The position numbers and the translations under genes are program-made. Below are positions 62,686-64,000 of a stretch of 64,000 bases of DNA, piece after piece (position 1 is the first letter of the stretch; each line of letters begins with the position of its first letter). The stretch covers positions 90,988 to 154,987 of the forward strand of contig LSRX01000331.1 of assembly GCA_001939145.1 (NCBI GenBank), written 5' to 3'. The stretch is from Symbiodinium microadriaticum (taxonomy: Eukaryota > Sar > Dinophyceae > Suessiales > Symbiodiniaceae). The notes under the pieces are model-generated. The model searched no databases, was not told where the DNA came from, and was given only the letters and a program-made list of their open reading frames with translations.

Positions 62686-62741
62686 CTATCCTGCGTTGAA
62701 CGGCCCCAAAGCCTTCAGCCTGCAGCGCACTAATAACCAGG
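62686..62741 (+). CDS. Model Z exon, 18 codons
   Basis: Acceptor GTGGGCCTCTACAG; donor is the heptamer GTTTAGGG. In phase: YPALNGPKAFSLQRTNNQ plus one base. Confidence 0.82.
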
Positions 62742-62879
62742 GTTTAGGGTTCTGAGGGTCCCTAAGCCCTAAACTCTAAGCCGTTTAGACTAAGCACGCA
62801 GAAACCTCCCACAAAGGATGTACATGTGGGGCCGAAGACGGAACCCTCTACGTAAATCCTCAAGCAGCCCTGCAACCAC

Positions 62880-62980
62880 CGATCCACCCTCTCTAAACCC
62901 CCCTAAACCCCTAAACCCCTAAACCCTAAACCCTAAACCCCTAAACCCCTAAACCCCTAATCCCTAAACTCTTGAATCCC
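62880..62980 (-). repeat. CCCTAAA telomere-like array
   Basis: Ends at the acceptor of the next exon. Confidence 0.96.
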
Positions 62981-62984
62981 TGAG

Positions 62985-63054
62985 CAGCTCATGAAGGAGA
63001 CACCGAAGGTGGCCGTGCGATGTGTGGCGGAGACCAGGATGGGAAACGTGGAGC
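62985..63054 (+). CDS. Model Z exon, frame uncertain
   Basis: Acceptor AATCCCTGAG, donor GTTTAC (or GTGGAG at 63048). In phase: AHEGDTEGGRAMCGGDQDGK then RG. The frame QLMKETPKVAVRCVAETRMG is also open. Confidence 0.72.
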
Positions 63055-63076
63055 GTTTACAGAGAAGCCTTACACA

Positions 63077-63174
63077 ATTACCAATACGATAGGGGCCTTC
63101 ATAATTAGAATAGGGTTTTGGGACCCATTCTACTATAATTATAATAAGGAACGCCCAAAAATAGTATTGGTAAT
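63077..63174. mobile_element. Foldback element, family C copy 1
   Basis: Ends ATTACCAATACGAT and inverse AGTATTGGTAAT; core AATAGGGTTTTGGG...CCCAAAAATA. Related fragments with CCAAAACCCTATTCTAATTA occur at about 16090, 20020, 21990, 28240 and 31540. Confidence 0.85.
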
Positions 63175-63505
63175 TTTGTAGGGCCTTAGATTACTGCCCT
63201 TAGTGTTCCTTAACCGAACGGGTCCAAAGAATCCTGTAGCTAGGTATGTGGCGGTTGTAATGCTCGTAGTCATGCAGATTTGCACTCAGGGGAGTATGCA
63301 GTATGATTGCTAGGTACCTGAGCCCTTAGATTAGTGGAATGCTATAGAACAGTAATATAACTTATAACATCCTCCTCAAACCCTATTTGGTTGTCTACAG
63401 CCCCAAAACAAGATATGCCGGGCGGATGAATATCATCAACAAGTCGACAGCCCTAAACCCTACAAGCCCGAAGCCTTAAACTCTGAGTCCCAGAGGACCA
63501 CGCAG

Positions 63506-63600
63506 CCCCTGGCGTTTGGGGGCGCGTCGGCTTTCCGTGCTCTTACGGCGGGCATGCGGGCAGGCCTTGCGTTCAGACGCATGACATGCACATGTTATCA
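63506..63600 (+). CDS. Model Z exon at right edge, end uncertain
   Basis: Acceptor AGGACCACGCAG. Frame PLAFGGASAFRALTAGMRAG then LAFRRMTCTCYH, followed by donor GTGCTT; a GC donor at 63571 is an alternative. The other frames are partly open. Confidence 0.6.
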
Positions 63601-64000
63601 CGTGCTTTTTTTGCCGGACCGCCCTCATTCTATTGGGGTGTGCTCCTTTCGTATAAGAGCTCGTAAGGGGCTACTCTTGAAGGCATTATGTAGGCATAGC
63701 ATGGCTGCTAGAATAGGGTTTGGGGACATGTCTAGGGTGTCAGAGTCTTGGCAATCCTCGAAGGGTTCTATACAAGGCTATTATACGGGTGTACGTTGTT
63801 GATTTAGGTTTGGGTTTATGGGGCCCATGTACCAAATCCGTATTATAGTTTGTCATGTACCTTGCTCCTGAAAAGGCTCCTAGATGCAGGTACTTCAGGG
63901 TCAAAGCGCACGTAAGAAAACGAGGGGGCCGTCAGGGAGCTCAGTGCCGAGAAAGCTAAAGCCCTGCATCTCCAAGCACGAACCCGAACAGACTGAACCA

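Noticed and set aside
1..64000. tRNA, rRNA or spliced-leader RNA genes
   Set aside because: No cloverleaf, conserved rRNA segment or known spliced-leader sequence was recognised on reading both strands; a covariance-model scan would be decisive.

Overview
The window looks like nuclear DNA of a protist with very intron-rich genes. A dinoflagellate or another myzozoan alveolate (for example a chromerid) is my best guess. The grounds are: no long ORFs; many short GC-rich coding islands (about 30-190 bp) bounded by GT...AG signals; dispersed plant-type telomere-like heptamers (TTTAGGG/CCCTAAA) throughout; many small foldback elements; and nearly all convincing exons on the + strand, as in a unidirectional gene array. 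No rRNA, tRNA, organellar or bacterial-style operon was seen. The organism is inference. No protein was matched to a known family, so every gene is called by structure only.

Method and caution: exons were recognised as islands with an acceptor (often pyrimidine-rich then AG), an open frame with protein-like composition, and a GT donor. Where neighbouring islands could be joined with compatible phase, I propose gene models. Several short islands are open in more than one frame, so phase agreement supports a model but does not prove it.

Layout. 0.7-9.0 kb: scattered exons (707-768, 2686-2810, 4111-4167, 4584-4633, 5312-5392, 7746-7808, 8154-8189, 8522-8559, 8965-9021). 12.6-16.6 kb: exons ending in a multi-pass membrane-protein 3' exon (16146-16608, stop present). 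19.3-22.1 kb: exons leading to a microsatellite that runs into a 612-base assembly gap. 25.7-33.0 kb: model W, seven exons to a stop at 33036. 34.9-43.5 kb: model X, fifteen exons to a stop at 43546. 43.7-44.8 kb: model Y, to a stop at 44807. 45.8-51.2 kb: model Q, ten exons and 269 codons including a stop at 51216. 52.4-54.6 kb: model R. 54.6-55.7 kb: model S, a complete three-exon gene of 112 codons with ATG and stop. 56.0-57.6 kb: two exons ending in stops. 58.3-63.6 kb: model Z, open at the right edge. A few minus-strand coding-like stretches (13.2, 24.0, 25.2, 27.2-27.7 kb) are less certain.

The most striking architecture is the relation between telomere-like repeats and introns. Exons commonly sit between an upstream CCCTAAA array and a downstream TTTAGGG array, so an intron tends to begin with TTTAGGG and end with CCCTAAA. 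At about ten exons the splice donor is the repeat itself (exon|GTTTAGGG). Overlaid on this are at least 17 copies of a 95-bp palindromic element (family A) and smaller foldback families (B-I, L), largely in introns and intergenic DNA.
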